Source: JANXQG01 sp963775975 (GTDB lineage Bacteria > Planctomycetota > Planctomycetia > Pirellulales > Thermoguttaceae). From it: a DNA stretch of 64,000 bases. A program made the position numbers and the translations under genes. The notes under the pieces were generated by a model that did not search any database, was not told the origin of the DNA, and saw nothing but the letters and a program-made list of their open reading frames with translations. Positions 7,945 to 16,862 of this stretch are shown piece by piece (positions within the stretch are counted from its first letter, which is position 1; each line of letters opens with the position of its first letter). The DNA is taken from positions 1,488,001 to 1,552,000 of the forward strand of contig CAVZKX010000003.1 in assembly GCA_963775975.1 (NCBI GenBank), given 5' to 3'.

Positions 7945-9732
7945 CTAAATCATCTTGCCCGAATCGAGCGAATGCGCGCGGATTGAGTCGGAAGTGAACT
8001 CGGAGTGGAAATCGGGGCCATCGGCCACGGCGCGAACGACGCCGATGCGGACTACGAAGTCGCCGAAGTGTTCGCCCGATTGACGTTCTTTGGCATATTG
8101 ATTCAATAGCGGCTTGAGCACCGAGAGGATCTCCTCCTCGCCGATGTTCTCGCGATGAAGGCGGTTCATCCGCGTGCCGGCAAAGTCGCCGCCGAGATAG
8201 AGGTTGTACTTGCCGAGCGCCTTGCCCACGAAACCGATCTCCGCCAGAAACGGCCGGCCGCAGCCGTTGGGGCACCCGGTCATGCGGACCACGATTTCCT
8301 CGTTGGCCAGCCCGGCCTCCGCGGCGATTGCTTCGAGCTTGGTGATTAGCGTGGGCAGGTAGCGTTCGGACTCGGCCATTGCGAGGCCGCAGGTGGGCAG
8401 CGCGACACAGGCCATCGCGTTCCGCCGCAGCGCGGAAATGTGCTCGCCGTCGCTGAGCTTGTGGGCCTGCGCGAGCTGCTCGATACGCTCGCGGTTCTTT
8501 TCCGAGACGTTGCCGATGACAAGGTTCTGGTTGGCCGTCAAGCGAAGGTCGCCGTCGTGCGCCTTGGCGATCTCTCGCAGGCCGGTCATGAGCGGATAAT
8601 CCTCCCAATCGCGGATGCGGCCGTTCTCGATGAAGAGCGTCAGGTGCCACTTGCCGTTCGTGCCTTTGATCCAGCCGTAGCGGTCGCCGTGGTGCTCGAA
8701 GTCGTAGGGCCGTTCGGGCTGAAGCTCCCAGCCCAGCCGCCGCTCGATCTCGCCCTTGAACCACTCTACTCCACGGTCGAGGATCGTATACTTCAGCCGG
8801 GCGTGCTTGCGGTTGCTGCGGTCGCCGAAATCGCGCTGCGTGGTGAGGACCTTCTCCGCCACTTCGAGAACTTGCTCCGGGCGGCAGAAGCCGAGCACCC
8901 AGCCGAGATTGGGGAACGTGGCCGGTTCGCCGTGGGTCATACCGAGCCCGCCGCCCGCGGTAACGTTGAAGCCGGCAAGCTTGCCCCCGGCGCCATTTGA
9001 AGCACTGTCGACAATCGCGATGAAGCCCAGGTCGTGGGCCAATACGTCAACATCGTTGCTGGGCGGGACGGCAATGGCAATCTTGAACTTCCGCGGCAGG
9101 TACGTCGGACCATACATTGGTTCGTCATCTTTCGGCGCGGGGACGACGGCCTCGTCGCCAATCCAAATCTCGTGGTAGGCCCGCGTTTTCGGGGCCAGGT
9201 GCTGGCTGAGCCGGTTCGCCCATTCGTAGACCTCGCCGTGGATCTCCGAGGCGTATGGGTTCGGGTTGCACATCACGTTGCGGTTCACATCGCCGCAGGC
9301 GGCCAGCGTGTCAAGCAGTGTCTCGTTGATGTCGTGGATCGTCTGGCGCAGGTTCCACTTTTGGACGCCGTGAAACTGGAACGACTGCCGCGTGGTGAGG
9401 CGCAGTTCGCCGTTGGCGTACTTCTGCGAGAGCGCGTCCAACGCCAGCCATTGCTCGGGAGTCACGATGCCGCCGGCGGCTCGGATGCGGACCATGAAGT
9501 CGAAAGCCGGCTCCAACCGCTGCCGCGCCCGCTCGTCGCGGATGTCGCGATTGTCCTGCATGTAGGTGCCGTGGAATTTCAGCAGGGCGTTGTCCGCGTC
9601 GGCCACCGAGGCGGTGACGCGATTCGCAAGCGATTGCGCGATTGTGCCGCGGAGAAAATTGCTGGCCGTCTTGATGTCTTCGTTGGCGGAAGGCTTTTTG
9701 ACGGCGGGGGTCTTGGTAGCGGTGTCTGGCAT
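7945..9732 (-). CDS. cysI: Assimilatory sulfite reductase, hemoprotein subunit
   Basis: 595 residues, full length. It reduces sulfite to sulfide by six electrons using siroheme and a [4Fe-4S] cluster. Cluster ligands are in CVALPTC (about residue 440) and TGCPNGCG (about residue 485). The N-terminal repeat carries LRLTTRQSFQFHGV, and siroheme/sulfite-binding Arg/Lys residues are conserved. ATG 9732 is chosen because GAGGG lies 6-10 bases upstream; an ATG nine codons earlier lacks such a site. With cysJ upstream on the same strand it forms the NADPH sulfite reductase unit, split by a small unknown gene. Confidence 0.93.
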   Translation of the reverse strand: MPDTATKTPAVKKPSANEDIKTASNFLRGTIAQSLANRVTASVADADNALLKFHGTYMQDNRDIRDERARQRLEPAFDFMVRIRAAGGIVTPEQWLALDALSQKYANGELRLTTRQSFQFHGVQKWNLRQTIHDINETLLDTLAACGDVNRNVMCNPNPYASEIHGEVYEWANRLSQHLAPKTRAYHEIWIGDEAVVPAPKDDEPMYGPTYLPRKFKIAIAVPPSNDVDVLAHDLGFIAIVDSASNGAGGKLAGFNVTAGGGLGMTHGEPATFPNLGWVLGFCRPEQVLEVAEKVLTTQRDFGDRSNRKHARLKYTILDRGVEWFKGEIERRLGWELQPERPYDFEHHGDRYGWIKGTNGKWHLTLFIENGRIRDWEDYPLMTGLREIAKAHDGDLRLTANQNLVIGNVSEKNRERIEQLAQAHKLSDGEHISALRRNAMACVALPTCGLAMAESERYLPTLITKLEAIAAEAGLANEEIVVRMTGCPNGCGRPFLAEIGFVGKALGKYNLYLGGDFAGTRMNRLHRENIGEEEILSVLKPLLNQYAKERQSGEHFGDFVVRIGVVRAVADGPDFHSEFTSDSIRAHSLDSGKMI

Positions 9733-9794
9733 GATTTCCCTCAATTTGGAAGGCGGCAATTCACAACGGTCCTTCCTGATTCACTTGTATACGA

Positions 9795-10097
9795 TCAACC
9801 GTCTTCTCGCAGGAACCGATTGACGGCATTAATGTCGGCGAGCAATTTGCAGTGCGGGTATTGTGGTGCATTCTCGAGATGCCACGTGAGATGAACGTAA
9901 GCGTAACAATCCTCAGACGACAGTTGAAGGAGAAGGTCATCTTGACTCGGAACCCAACCAACTATCTTTGTTTCCTTACGAAATAACGGATGCTCAGGAT
10001 TGTCTTGGATTTCTCGGTAAAGTTCCCGGAGGAACGTATGCTCTTTCTCCACATTTTCAAATGCTTGCCACTCGTTTTGCCATTGTATCGCTGTCAT
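9795..10097 (-). CDS. Small unknown protein between cysI and cysJ
   Basis: About 100 residues from ATG 10097, preceded by GAGG. It is Trp/Glu-rich (MTAIQWQNEWQAFENVEKEH) with a plausible beta pattern (CYAYVHLTWH). No signal peptide or membrane helix and no family recognised. It looks like a DUF-type small domain rather than a ferredoxin, since it lacks a Cys motif. It sits 57 bp after cysJ and 62 bp before cysI on the same strand, which suggests co-transcription but not necessarily a role in sulfite reduction. Confidence 0.6.
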   Translation of the reverse strand: MTAIQWQNEWQAFENVEKEHTFLRELYREIQDNPEHPLFRKETKIVGWVPSQDDLLLQLSSEDCYAYVHLTWHLENAPQYPHCKLLADINAVNRFLREDG

Positions 10098-10153
10098 AGC
10101 GCCTCGAAGCGCGGACGTATTGGAAAGCGGAGGCAAGCCTTCGCACTCCAAAG

Positions 10154-12064
10154 CTAGTACACGTCGCGCTGGTAACGGCCTTGTTCGCGGAGCGACTTTA
10201 CATAGGCCGCGGCCTCTTCCGCGGACTTGCCGCCTTCATCTTGGATGATGCTCAGCAGCGAGGCATGAACGTCGGCGGCCATCGGGCTGACGCTGCCGCA
10301 GACATATAAGTGTGCGCCTTCCTGCAACCAATCGTATATTTCGCGGCTCTTCTCGGCCATGCGGTGCTGGACGTACACTTTCGCCCCTTGGTCGCGGGAG
10401 AAGGCCACATCGAGCCGTGTGAGCACGCCCTGTTTCAGCCAGCGGAGCCACTCGACCTGGTAGAGGAAATCGGTGCGGAAGCGGCGGTCGCCGAAGAACA
10501 GCCACGTCTTGCCACCGGCGCCCGTTTCTTCGCGATCCTCGATGAATGCCCGGAAAGGCGCTATGCCCGTGCCCGGCCCAACCATGATCACCGGCGTTTC
10601 CGGATCGCTGGGCAGGCGGAAGTTCGGATTTGAGTGGACGAAGACCTGCAGCGAGTCGCCCGGATCGATCCGCTCCGCGCAGTGGACCGAGCAGGTGCCC
10701 AGCCGCTCGCGATTGTGGGCCTCATAACGCAAGGCGGAGATGCACAGATCGACCTCGCCCTCATTCGCCCGATGGCTGCTGGCGATCGAATAAAGCCGAG
10801 CGGGCAGCTTCCGCAGCATGGGCACGAACTCGCGCGCTGGGACGTCCTTGATCGAGAAATCGCGGACCAAGTCCAGCAGGTCGCGGCCGCGGGTGTAGGC
10901 CTTGAGCTTCTCGGCAGCGTCGGACTGCACGAGGTCTTGCAGGCCGTCCTTGGAAAAGACGGAGGTCTGCTTGAGCAACTGCTTGCTCAAGAGCGTGATC
11001 TCGTAATGCTTCGTCAAAGCCTCGCGGAGCGGCACCTCCAGCTTTCCGGCGGCGACCAGCTCGTCCGGGTTCCACGACATTTGGGCGATCACGTCCTCGA
11101 CCAGTTGCGGATCGTTGTGCGGATAGATGCCCAGCGAGTCGCCGGGTTCGAAGGAGAGCCCCGAGCCATCCAAGGCCATTTTCAAATGGCGAGTTTCCTT
11201 GTCCGATCCGCGGCCATTGAGATTGATGTTTTCGAGGACTTCTGCCGTAAACGGGTTCATCCGCGTAAAGGCGGGCGCTGCGATCGTAGCCGCGGCGGTG
11301 GCCGTGCCGCCGGCGGAAACGGACGACAGCACTTCGGCCGGCTCACCAGTGCCAATGCCGTCGGCCGTATCGGGCGTCACGACCGATTCGGCCGTCGATG
11401 AACCGGAAAGGGCTTCGAGCACGCCGTTCATCCATGCCTGGGCCGGCTCATCGAAATCGACGTCGCAATCGGTCCTGGCGTGGATCCGCGTCGCGCCTAG
11501 CTGTTCCAGCCGCTCGTCGAAATCCTTGCCCGTCTTGCAGAAGTGGTCGTAAAGCTGGTCTCCCAGCGAGAGCACCGAGAACCGCATTCCTTCCAACCGC
11601 GGCGCCCGCTTGCCGAGAACGAACTCGTGGAACAGCACGGCCTTGTCCGGCGGGTCGCCTTCGCCATAGGTGCTGACGACGATGAGAAGCTGCTTGACCT
11701 TTTTGAGGTTGTTCGTGCGGAAGTCGCTCATGTCGGAGAGCGTGACCTTGAAGTCCTTTTCTTCCAGCCGCTTCTTCAAATCGGCCGCGAGGTGCTGGGC
11801 GTTGCCGGTCTGCGAGCCAAAGAGTACAGTTACTTCCCGATCGACAACCGCCGAAGACGGCCCGGCGGCGGCTTTGGGAGTTGCCGGCAGGCTTGCAACC
11901 GAAGCCGCGGAAGCGCTGCCGCCCGGACCGCCCCGAACTCCAGCCAAGTAGCCGCTGAGCCAGAGCATCTGTTCGGGCGTGAGCGTGCCCAGCAACTGGT
12001 TCAGCGCATCGGCCTGTTGCTGGTTGAAAGGGCTGTTGTCAACTCGGAAGGAAAACCCGCTCAT
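10154..12064 (-). CDS. cysJ: Assimilatory sulfite reductase, flavoprotein subunit
   Basis: About 636 residues. Domain order is N-terminal SGFSFRVDNSPFNQQQADALNQ and LTPEQMLWLSGYLAG (typical CysJ start), flavodoxin domain with VTVLFGSQTGNAQ (about residue 85), FAD-binding domain with RLYSIASS, and NADPH domain with GPGTGIAPFRAF, ending in RYQRDVY like other CysJ proteins. It passes electrons from NADPH via FAD and FMN to CysI. ATG 12064 is chosen by family alignment; the open frame extends to 12190 without family-like sequence. A Thr/Ala-rich linker of about 55 residues follows the flavodoxin domain. Confidence 0.93.
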   Translation of the reverse strand: MSGFSFRVDNSPFNQQQADALNQLLGTLTPEQMLWLSGYLAGVRGGPGGSASAASVASLPATPKAAAGPSSAVVDREVTVLFGSQTGNAQHLAADLKKRLEEKDFKVTLSDMSDFRTNNLKKVKQLLIVVSTYGEGDPPDKAVLFHEFVLGKRAPRLEGMRFSVLSLGDQLYDHFCKTGKDFDERLEQLGATRIHARTDCDVDFDEPAQAWMNGVLEALSGSSTAESVVTPDTADGIGTGEPAEVLSSVSAGGTATAAATIAAPAFTRMNPFTAEVLENINLNGRGSDKETRHLKMALDGSGLSFEPGDSLGIYPHNDPQLVEDVIAQMSWNPDELVAAGKLEVPLREALTKHYEITLLSKQLLKQTSVFSKDGLQDLVQSDAAEKLKAYTRGRDLLDLVRDFSIKDVPAREFVPMLRKLPARLYSIASSHRANEGEVDLCISALRYEAHNRERLGTCSVHCAERIDPGDSLQVFVHSNPNFRLPSDPETPVIMVGPGTGIAPFRAFIEDREETGAGGKTWLFFGDRRFRTDFLYQVEWLRWLKQGVLTRLDVAFSRDQGAKVYVQHRMAEKSREIYDWLQEGAHLYVCGSVSPMAADVHASLLSIIQDEGGKSAEEAAAYVKSLREQGRYQRDVY

Positions 12065-12342
12065 TAACGCAATCCAAGGGTCGCTCGATTGGAGGGTGGT
12101 GGCGCCCCACAACCGCTCCATCGAAGAAACTGCACGATTATACGCCAAGCCAGGAGCGTTGTGCCGCGCGAGATGCTGCCGGCTGGGCAATCATTACTAT
12201 GCCAATTATATCTTTATTTCAGTCTATGGATTATCTGAGTAATCGGCATAACCGTCAAGGTCCGATGAGGTAAACTAAGGCCGGCGGTGGCGATTGTGCC
12301 TGCCAAAAGCATTAGTAGCGTTGTCGTCATTAGGTGCGGATC

Positions 12343-12984
12343 ATGAACCATAAGGAAGGACTGCGACTTGGCGTGGCCCACGTCCGGGCGGGCTGTTCGG
12401 TGTTGCGGCAAGTGATTGAAGCCGTCGGGCCGATCACGCTCAAGCCGGCGCGGGACCGATTTGGCATCTTAGTGCGCTCGATCATCTCGCAGCAGATATC
12501 GACTGCGGCGGCGCGAACTATTCGCGCTCGGCTGGAGACGCATCTGAAGCGGACCGGCGTGACGCCGGCCGCTTTGGCCCGGCAGAGCGAAGACAAGCTC
12601 CGCGCGGCGGGCATCTCGCGGCAGAAGGCGTCGTACCTCATCGACCTGGCTCGAAAGGTTAATGACGGCACGGTGCCGTTGGCCACGATCGGCCGGCTTT
12701 CCGACGAGGAAGTCATCGTCAAGCTCACTGAGATCAAAGGCATTGGCCGCTGGACGGCGGAAATGTTCTTGATCTTCTCGCTAGGCCGATTGGACGTGCT
12801 GCCGGTTGACGACTTAGGTGTCCGCAGCGCGCTAAAGCGCCTGCATGGCCTCGACGACTTGCCGACGAAGCAGCACTGCTTCGAACTCGCCGAGCCTTGG
12901 CGGCCGTATGCGACCATTGGTTCGTGGTATTGTTGGCGGAGCTTGGATGTGACGTTGAATGGAGTTGGAGCGGCGATCAAGTGA
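12343..12984 (+). CDS. alkA: DNA-3-methyladenine glycosylase II (AlkA-like)
   Basis: 213 residues, a compact HhH-GPD glycosylase that removes alkylated bases. The HhH element is LTEIKGIGRWTAEMFL and the catalytic Asp is in PVDDLGVRSAL. The N-terminal SIISQQIS is the conserved helix of the family. It lacks the extra N-terminal domain of E. coli AlkA, as many bacterial homologues do. A GTG at 12334 is an alternative start. Its 3' end overlaps the converging DUF6504 gene by 8 bp. Confidence 0.88.
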   Translation: MNHKEGLRLGVAHVRAGCSVLRQVIEAVGPITLKPARDRFGILVRSIISQQISTAAARTIRARLETHLKRTGVTPAALARQSEDKLRAAGISRQKASYLIDLARKVNDGTVPLATIGRLSDEEVIVKLTEIKGIGRWTAEMFLIFSLGRLDVLPVDDLGVRSALKRLHGLDDLPTKQHCFELAEPWRPYATIGSWYCWRSLDVTLNGVGAAIK

Positions 12985-13294
12985 TCGGGCAAATCGTATA
13001 CAACCACCAGCGTTGCTTGCTCCGCGATCTCGCTTGACGCTCAAAGTGAATCGTCATCGTCTCGCCGGACTTGGCCAGCACTTCGAACCAATGCTTACGT
13101 ACGTAGCGCTCGCCGCTGCCGTGATGGCAAGGGCCGGTATCGCGCCACGTCTTCGTTACGCGTGAGACGGTAAACACCTGCTGTCGCCAGCAGAACTGCC
13201 ACGGCAGTCCCGGCCCGCCGGTGCTCATGCCCGCCGCGTCGAACGTGCCGGCGTCAGGCTCGATCGCTTCGCCGACGAATTGCTCGGTCAACAT
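12977..13294 (-). CDS. DUF6504-type protein
   Basis: About 105 residues. ATG 13294 overlaps the end of mqnC (mqnC stop at 13288-13290), a coupling arrangement. The block FCWRQQVFTVSRVTKTWRD, followed by aromatic strands and RWWLYTI, matches the small beta-rich family I know as DUF6504; the match is by memory. It is last in the menaquinone operon. The function is unknown, and a link to mqnC is suggested only by the overlap. Confidence 0.6.
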   Translation of the reverse strand: MLTEQFVGEAIEPDAGTFDAAGMSTGGPGLPWQFCWRQQVFTVSRVTKTWRDTGPCHHGSGERYVRKHWFEVLAKSGETMTIHFERQARSRSKQRWWLYTICPIT

Positions 13295-14369
13295 ACCGGC
13301 TGATACCTCACATTCCTTCGCCAAGGCTCATAGCCGGCGCGGCGGATTTGGGACTCGATAAAGTCGCTCGTCATGCGGAAGGTCGTGCCGGCGGCGGAGA
13401 CGACGTTCTCCTCGAACATCACCGCGCCGAAGTCGTCGGCCCCGAAGCTCAAGGCGATCTGCCCGATCGATGGGCCTTGCGTGACCCATGAGCTTTGCAA
13501 GTGCGGGATGTTATCGAGGAAGAGCCGCGCGAGGGCCTGCACGCGCAGATATTCGGCCGCCGAAGTGTTGCCGCTTTGGAGCCGCATCTCGCCCTGCTGA
13601 TAAGGCCAGGTAATGAAGGCCGTGAAGCCGTTTGTCTCGTCCTGCAAGCCGCGCAGCATTTCCAGGTGCGAGATGCGATCGTGCCACGTCTCGCGGACTC
13701 CGAACATCATCGTGCAGGTGGACGGGATGCCGAGTTGATGAGCCGTGCGATGGACCTCGAGCCACGGTTCCGCTCCCGACTTGAACTTCGCGATTCGCCG
13801 GCGGACATGGTCGACTAGAATCTCCGCGCCGCGCCGGGCAGCGAGCCCATGCCGGCCGCGATCAGCCGCGAGAGGGCCTCTTTGATCGACAAGTTCGAGA
13901 CTTTCGAGACGTGCATCACTTCATCGGCCGAAAGGGCGTGAAGATTGACCGTCGGGTACTGCTGCTTCATCCAGCGGAAGAGGTCTTCGTAGTACTCGAT
14001 GCCTAGTTCTGGATTCAAGCCCCCTTGGAGCAAGACTTGATTTCCGCCGGCCGCGACCAGTTCGTCGAACTTGACCGCCAACTCCTCTTTGCTGAGCGTG
14101 TAGCCACCTTTTATGCCGGGGCCGCGGTAGAAAGCGCAGAACGTGCAGTAGACGTTGCAGACGTTCGTGTAATTGATGTTCCGCTCGACGATATACGACA
14201 CGCGGCGGCCGGGATTCAACTGCTGCCGGCGGAGATCGGCGGCCAGGCCGAGGTCGGTCAGCGAGGCGTCGGCGGCGAGTTGCAGGGCTTCGTCGATAGA
14301 GAGGCGGCGGCCGTCGGCAGCGCGGCCGAGAAGGCGGTCGATAATGAGCGATTTGTTAGTTGCGATCAT
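13288..14369 (-). CDS. mqnC: Cyclic dehypoxanthinyl futalosine synthase, frameshifted
   Basis: MqnC is the radical-SAM enzyme that cyclises dehypoxanthine futalosine in the futalosine menaquinone pathway. The N-terminal half has the cluster motif CNVYCTFC (CxxxCxxC, about residue 72) and GGNQVLLQGGLNPELG. The frame breaks after AAGMGSLPG; the next frame continues as AEILVDHVRRRIAKFKSG and LGIPSTCTMMFGVRETWHD. One base is missing at about 13827-13836; restoring a G gives the GSLPGGGAEI also seen in the neighbouring MqnE and a protein of about 360 residues. It starts 3 bp after the Uma2 gene. Confidence 0.88.
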
Positions 14370-14372
14370 GGG

Positions 14373-15020
14373 TTACACCGCTTGATCCTTTCCGCGGCCG
14401 GCGTTGAAGACGGCACTCACGTCCACAGTAAATGTTGGCAACAATTGTGACGTCGCCATTGTGCCGCTTGTGAACTCGCCGAGAAGTCGATACATCGCGC
14501 CATCAAGCACAAGCACTTGTATCGTCTCCTTCTGCGGATCGACGATCCAGTATTCGGCAATTCCCGCGGCCGCGTATTCCTTGCGCTTCGTGACGTAGTC
14601 TCGTTGCCGGTCCTGTTCGTCATCACTGACGACTTCGATAACCAAGTCCGCGCCGTGCGGCTGATGTCGCGGGTCGGCGATGCGGCCTGGCTTGAAGAAG
14701 GCGATATCCGGATCGCGGTACTTTCCAGGTCCGAGACGTACCGGCAGCGGCGCGAAGAAGGCTTCGCCCGCCCCAGTCGCGATGACCACGGCTTCCAGAA
14801 TGCGAAAGATGAAACGAACAATGCGCTGGTGCAACGGACTTGCCATCGAAGGCACCTCAATCTTGCCGTCCGAGAGTTCTACGATTTGACTGGTTCCCGC
14901 CTGAAGCGAAAGGTAATCATCTTCTGTCCAAGCGCCCTGATAGGGAAACAGCAGCGCGACCGGCCATGCCGGACCGCCGATTTCGAGAGGCTGCGGATAG
15001 GTGATTGTGGAAACGCTCAT
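14373..15020 (-). CDS. Uma2-family (DUF820) putative endonuclease
   Basis: 215 residues with the family's PD-(D/E)xK-like core: VELSDGKIEVPSMASPLHQR, then DPDIAFF, LVIEVVSDDE and KRKEYAAAGIAEYWIVDP. Uma2 genes are highly multiplied in planctomycetes and cyanobacteria and their role is unclear. Here it is wedged between mqnE and mqnC with 1-bp and 3-bp gaps, so it is translated from the menaquinone operon. That looks like an insertion of a mobile-type family into a metabolic operon. Confidence 0.85.
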   Translation of the reverse strand: MSVSTITYPQPLEIGGPAWPVALLFPYQGAWTEDDYLSLQAGTSQIVELSDGKIEVPSMASPLHQRIVRFIFRILEAVVIATGAGEAFFAPLPVRLGPGKYRDPDIAFFKPGRIADPRHQPHGADLVIEVVSDDEQDRQRDYVTKRKEYAAAGIAEYWIVDPQKETIQVLVLDGAMYRLLGEFTSGTMATSQLLPTFTVDVSAVFNAGRGKDQAV

Positions 15021-15021
15021 T

Positions 15022-16110
15022 TCACTTCGCCTCTACCTTCTCGTAAACAGTCGTCCGCTCCACCGGCTCCCGTCCCATCGCGCGGATCAGCCGGTGCAAC
15101 TCGCCGATCGTCAACGCATCCGGTGTTCCGGCGCCGGCCATGTGGTAGATCTTTTCTTCGATCACGGTGCCGTCCATGTCGTTCGCTCCGAAGCGTTGCG
15201 CGACCTGCGCCATCTTTAGCCCGAGCATGACCCAATAGGCCTTGATGTGCGGGATGTTGTCGAGCACGAGCCGGCTGACGGCGATCATCCGCAGGTCGTC
15301 GTCGGCCGTCGGCGCGCCGAGTTTTTGCAGCCGGTTGCCGTCGGGGTGATAGGCCAGCGGCACGAAAGCCTGGAAACCGTCCGTTTCGTCCTGCAATTCG
15401 CGGAGCCGCATGAGGTGATCGACCCGCTCCTCGCGGGTCTCGACCGTTCCGTAAAGCATCGTACAGTTCGATTTCAGCCCCAAGTGATGCGCCGTGCGAT
15501 GGACATCGAGCCAACCGTCGGCATCGACCTTGTCGTGGCAGATCCGCTTGCGGACCCGATCGGCAAAAATCTCCGCCCCGCCGCCGGGCAGCGAGCCTAG
15601 TCCGGCCTCGACGAGTTGCTCCAAGACCTCGCGATAGCTCATACCGAACTTTTCGGCGAAGTAGTGAATCTCCACCGCGGTGAACGCCTTCAGGTGCAGC
15701 GCCGGAAACCGTTCGCGGATCGCTCGGAGGAGGCCAGTATAATAGTCGAACGGCAGGTCGGGATTCAGGCCGTTGACGATATGCACTTCCGTCATGCCGG
15801 GCCGGTAGCGCTCGTCGATCCACTTCAGAGCCTGCTCCTGGCTCATCGTGTAGGCGCTTGGCATGCCCTCCTTCAGCCGGGCGAAGGAGCAAAACATGCA
15901 GCTCGCCTCGCAGACGTTCGTCGCGTTAAGGTGCAGGTTGCGATTGTAGTAGGTGACGTTGCCGTGCATCCGTTCGCGGAGGCCGTTGGCGATCTGCCCG
16001 ACGGTGAGCACGTCAGGATGCGTGGACAACAGCATCGCGTCGTCAAAGCCGAGCCGCACGCCCGCCTCGACCTTGTCGGCGATGTCTTGAAGTTGGGGAT
16101 CGATGTTCAT
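15022..16110 (-). CDS. mqnE: Aminofutalosine synthase
   Basis: 362 residues. This radical-SAM enzyme joins 3-(1-carboxyvinyloxy)benzoate to SAM to make aminofutalosine. The cluster motif is CEASCMFC near residue 70; HIVNGLNPDLPFDYY, GLGSLPGGGAEIF and the C-terminal LAYHPDGNRLQ block fit MqnE. ATG 16110 is chosen by family length; the ATG overlaps the stop of the upstream gene (ATGA at 16107-16110). The long upstream extension of the open frame is not protein-like. With mqnC it implies menaquinone synthesis by the futalosine route; mqnA, mqnB and mqnD are not in this window. Confidence 0.93.
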   Translation of the reverse strand: MNIDPQLQDIADKVEAGVRLGFDDAMLLSTHPDVLTVGQIANGLRERMHGNVTYYNRNLHLNATNVCEASCMFCSFARLKEGMPSAYTMSQEQALKWIDERYRPGMTEVHIVNGLNPDLPFDYYTGLLRAIRERFPALHLKAFTAVEIHYFAEKFGMSYREVLEQLVEAGLGSLPGGGAEIFADRVRKRICHDKVDADGWLDVHRTAHHLGLKSNCTMLYGTVETREERVDHLMRLRELQDETDGFQAFVPLAYHPDGNRLQKLGAPTADDDLRMIAVSRLVLDNIPHIKAYWVMLGLKMAQVAQRFGANDMDGTVIEEKIYHMAGAGTPDALTIGELHRLIRAMGREPVERTTVYEKVEAK

Positions 16111-16829
16111 AAGGTTTCCTCCATTGCGGTCGGCGGGCAACTTTGCCGCAACTCCTTCAACTCGTCCACGTTGACCGCGAGCGGCCCTTTCAGCGGCTGG
16201 CCGTTGCACGTTACGTATCCGAGATGCGTCGCGCCGAAGTCCAATGCCACTTGGGCCAGCTTTTGGCCAAGCGCGGCGAGCGGCGCGACGATCTGAACGT
16301 TCTCCGGCAATACGAGGCGCGCGAGTGCGATCGCTCGCAGGACTTCGACGCCGGTGTAGTCGTCGTCCGACGAAGCGTTTTCGTCGGGCGTGCGATTGAC
16401 TTGCGGATACCATGCGGCCAGTTCGCTCGACGCAGCAAGTTCGCCGCGTAAGGCGATGAGCCGGCGGCAGTAGGCATCCCATTCGGTCAGCGGCTGCGCG
16501 ATCTGGCGAGGCATATCGATTGCCGTGGCGACTCGTTCGACGGGAATGTCGGAGTTATCGAACGTACACGACTCGGATAGCGGCCTCAGTTGCACGATCC
16601 GGCCAAGCAGCGGCAGGCTGGCTCGGCTCAACCGCACGACATTGTCCAATTCGAGGAAAGTGCCGGCTGCGATCCGCTCTGCAATGTCATCCAGCCCCAC
16701 GGCTGCCAGTTGCCGGTCGAAAAGGCTTGTTCCGCCGCGCGGCTCGATGGCGCACGCCGACCGCGGCTCGTCGGCGTCCTCAATGGAGCAGACGACAGGA
16801 GTGGGTGCTTTTTCGATATTCTGCATCAT
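16107..16829 (-). CDS. MqnE-like paralogue lacking the radical-SAM core
   Basis: About 240 residues. LDDIAERIAAGTFLELDNVV near residues 45-65 parallels MqnE's LQDIADKVEAGVRLGFDDAM, and VLRAIALARLVLPENVQIVA with LGQKLAQVALDFGA near 175-205 parallels MqnE's C-terminal helices. The barrel in between, with the CxxxCxxC cluster motif, is missing, so it cannot be a radical-SAM enzyme. It overlaps mqnE by ATGA and is therefore co-translated. It might be a structural partner or regulator of MqnE/MqnC, or a relic. An ATG three bases inside is equally possible as the start. Similarity was judged by eye. Confidence 0.65.
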   Translation of the reverse strand: MMQNIEKAPTPVVCSIEDADEPRSACAIEPRGGTSLFDRQLAAVGLDDIAERIAAGTFLELDNVVRLSRASLPLLGRIVQLRPLSESCTFDNSDIPVERVATAIDMPRQIAQPLTEWDAYCRRLIALRGELAASSELAAWYPQVNRTPDENASSDDDYTGVEVLRAIALARLVLPENVQIVAPLAALGQKLAQVALDFGATHLGYVTCNGQPLKGPLAVNVDELKELRQSCPPTAMEETL

Positions 16830-16862
16830 GCTAGACAATTATATCGGCATCGGCACTTGTCG

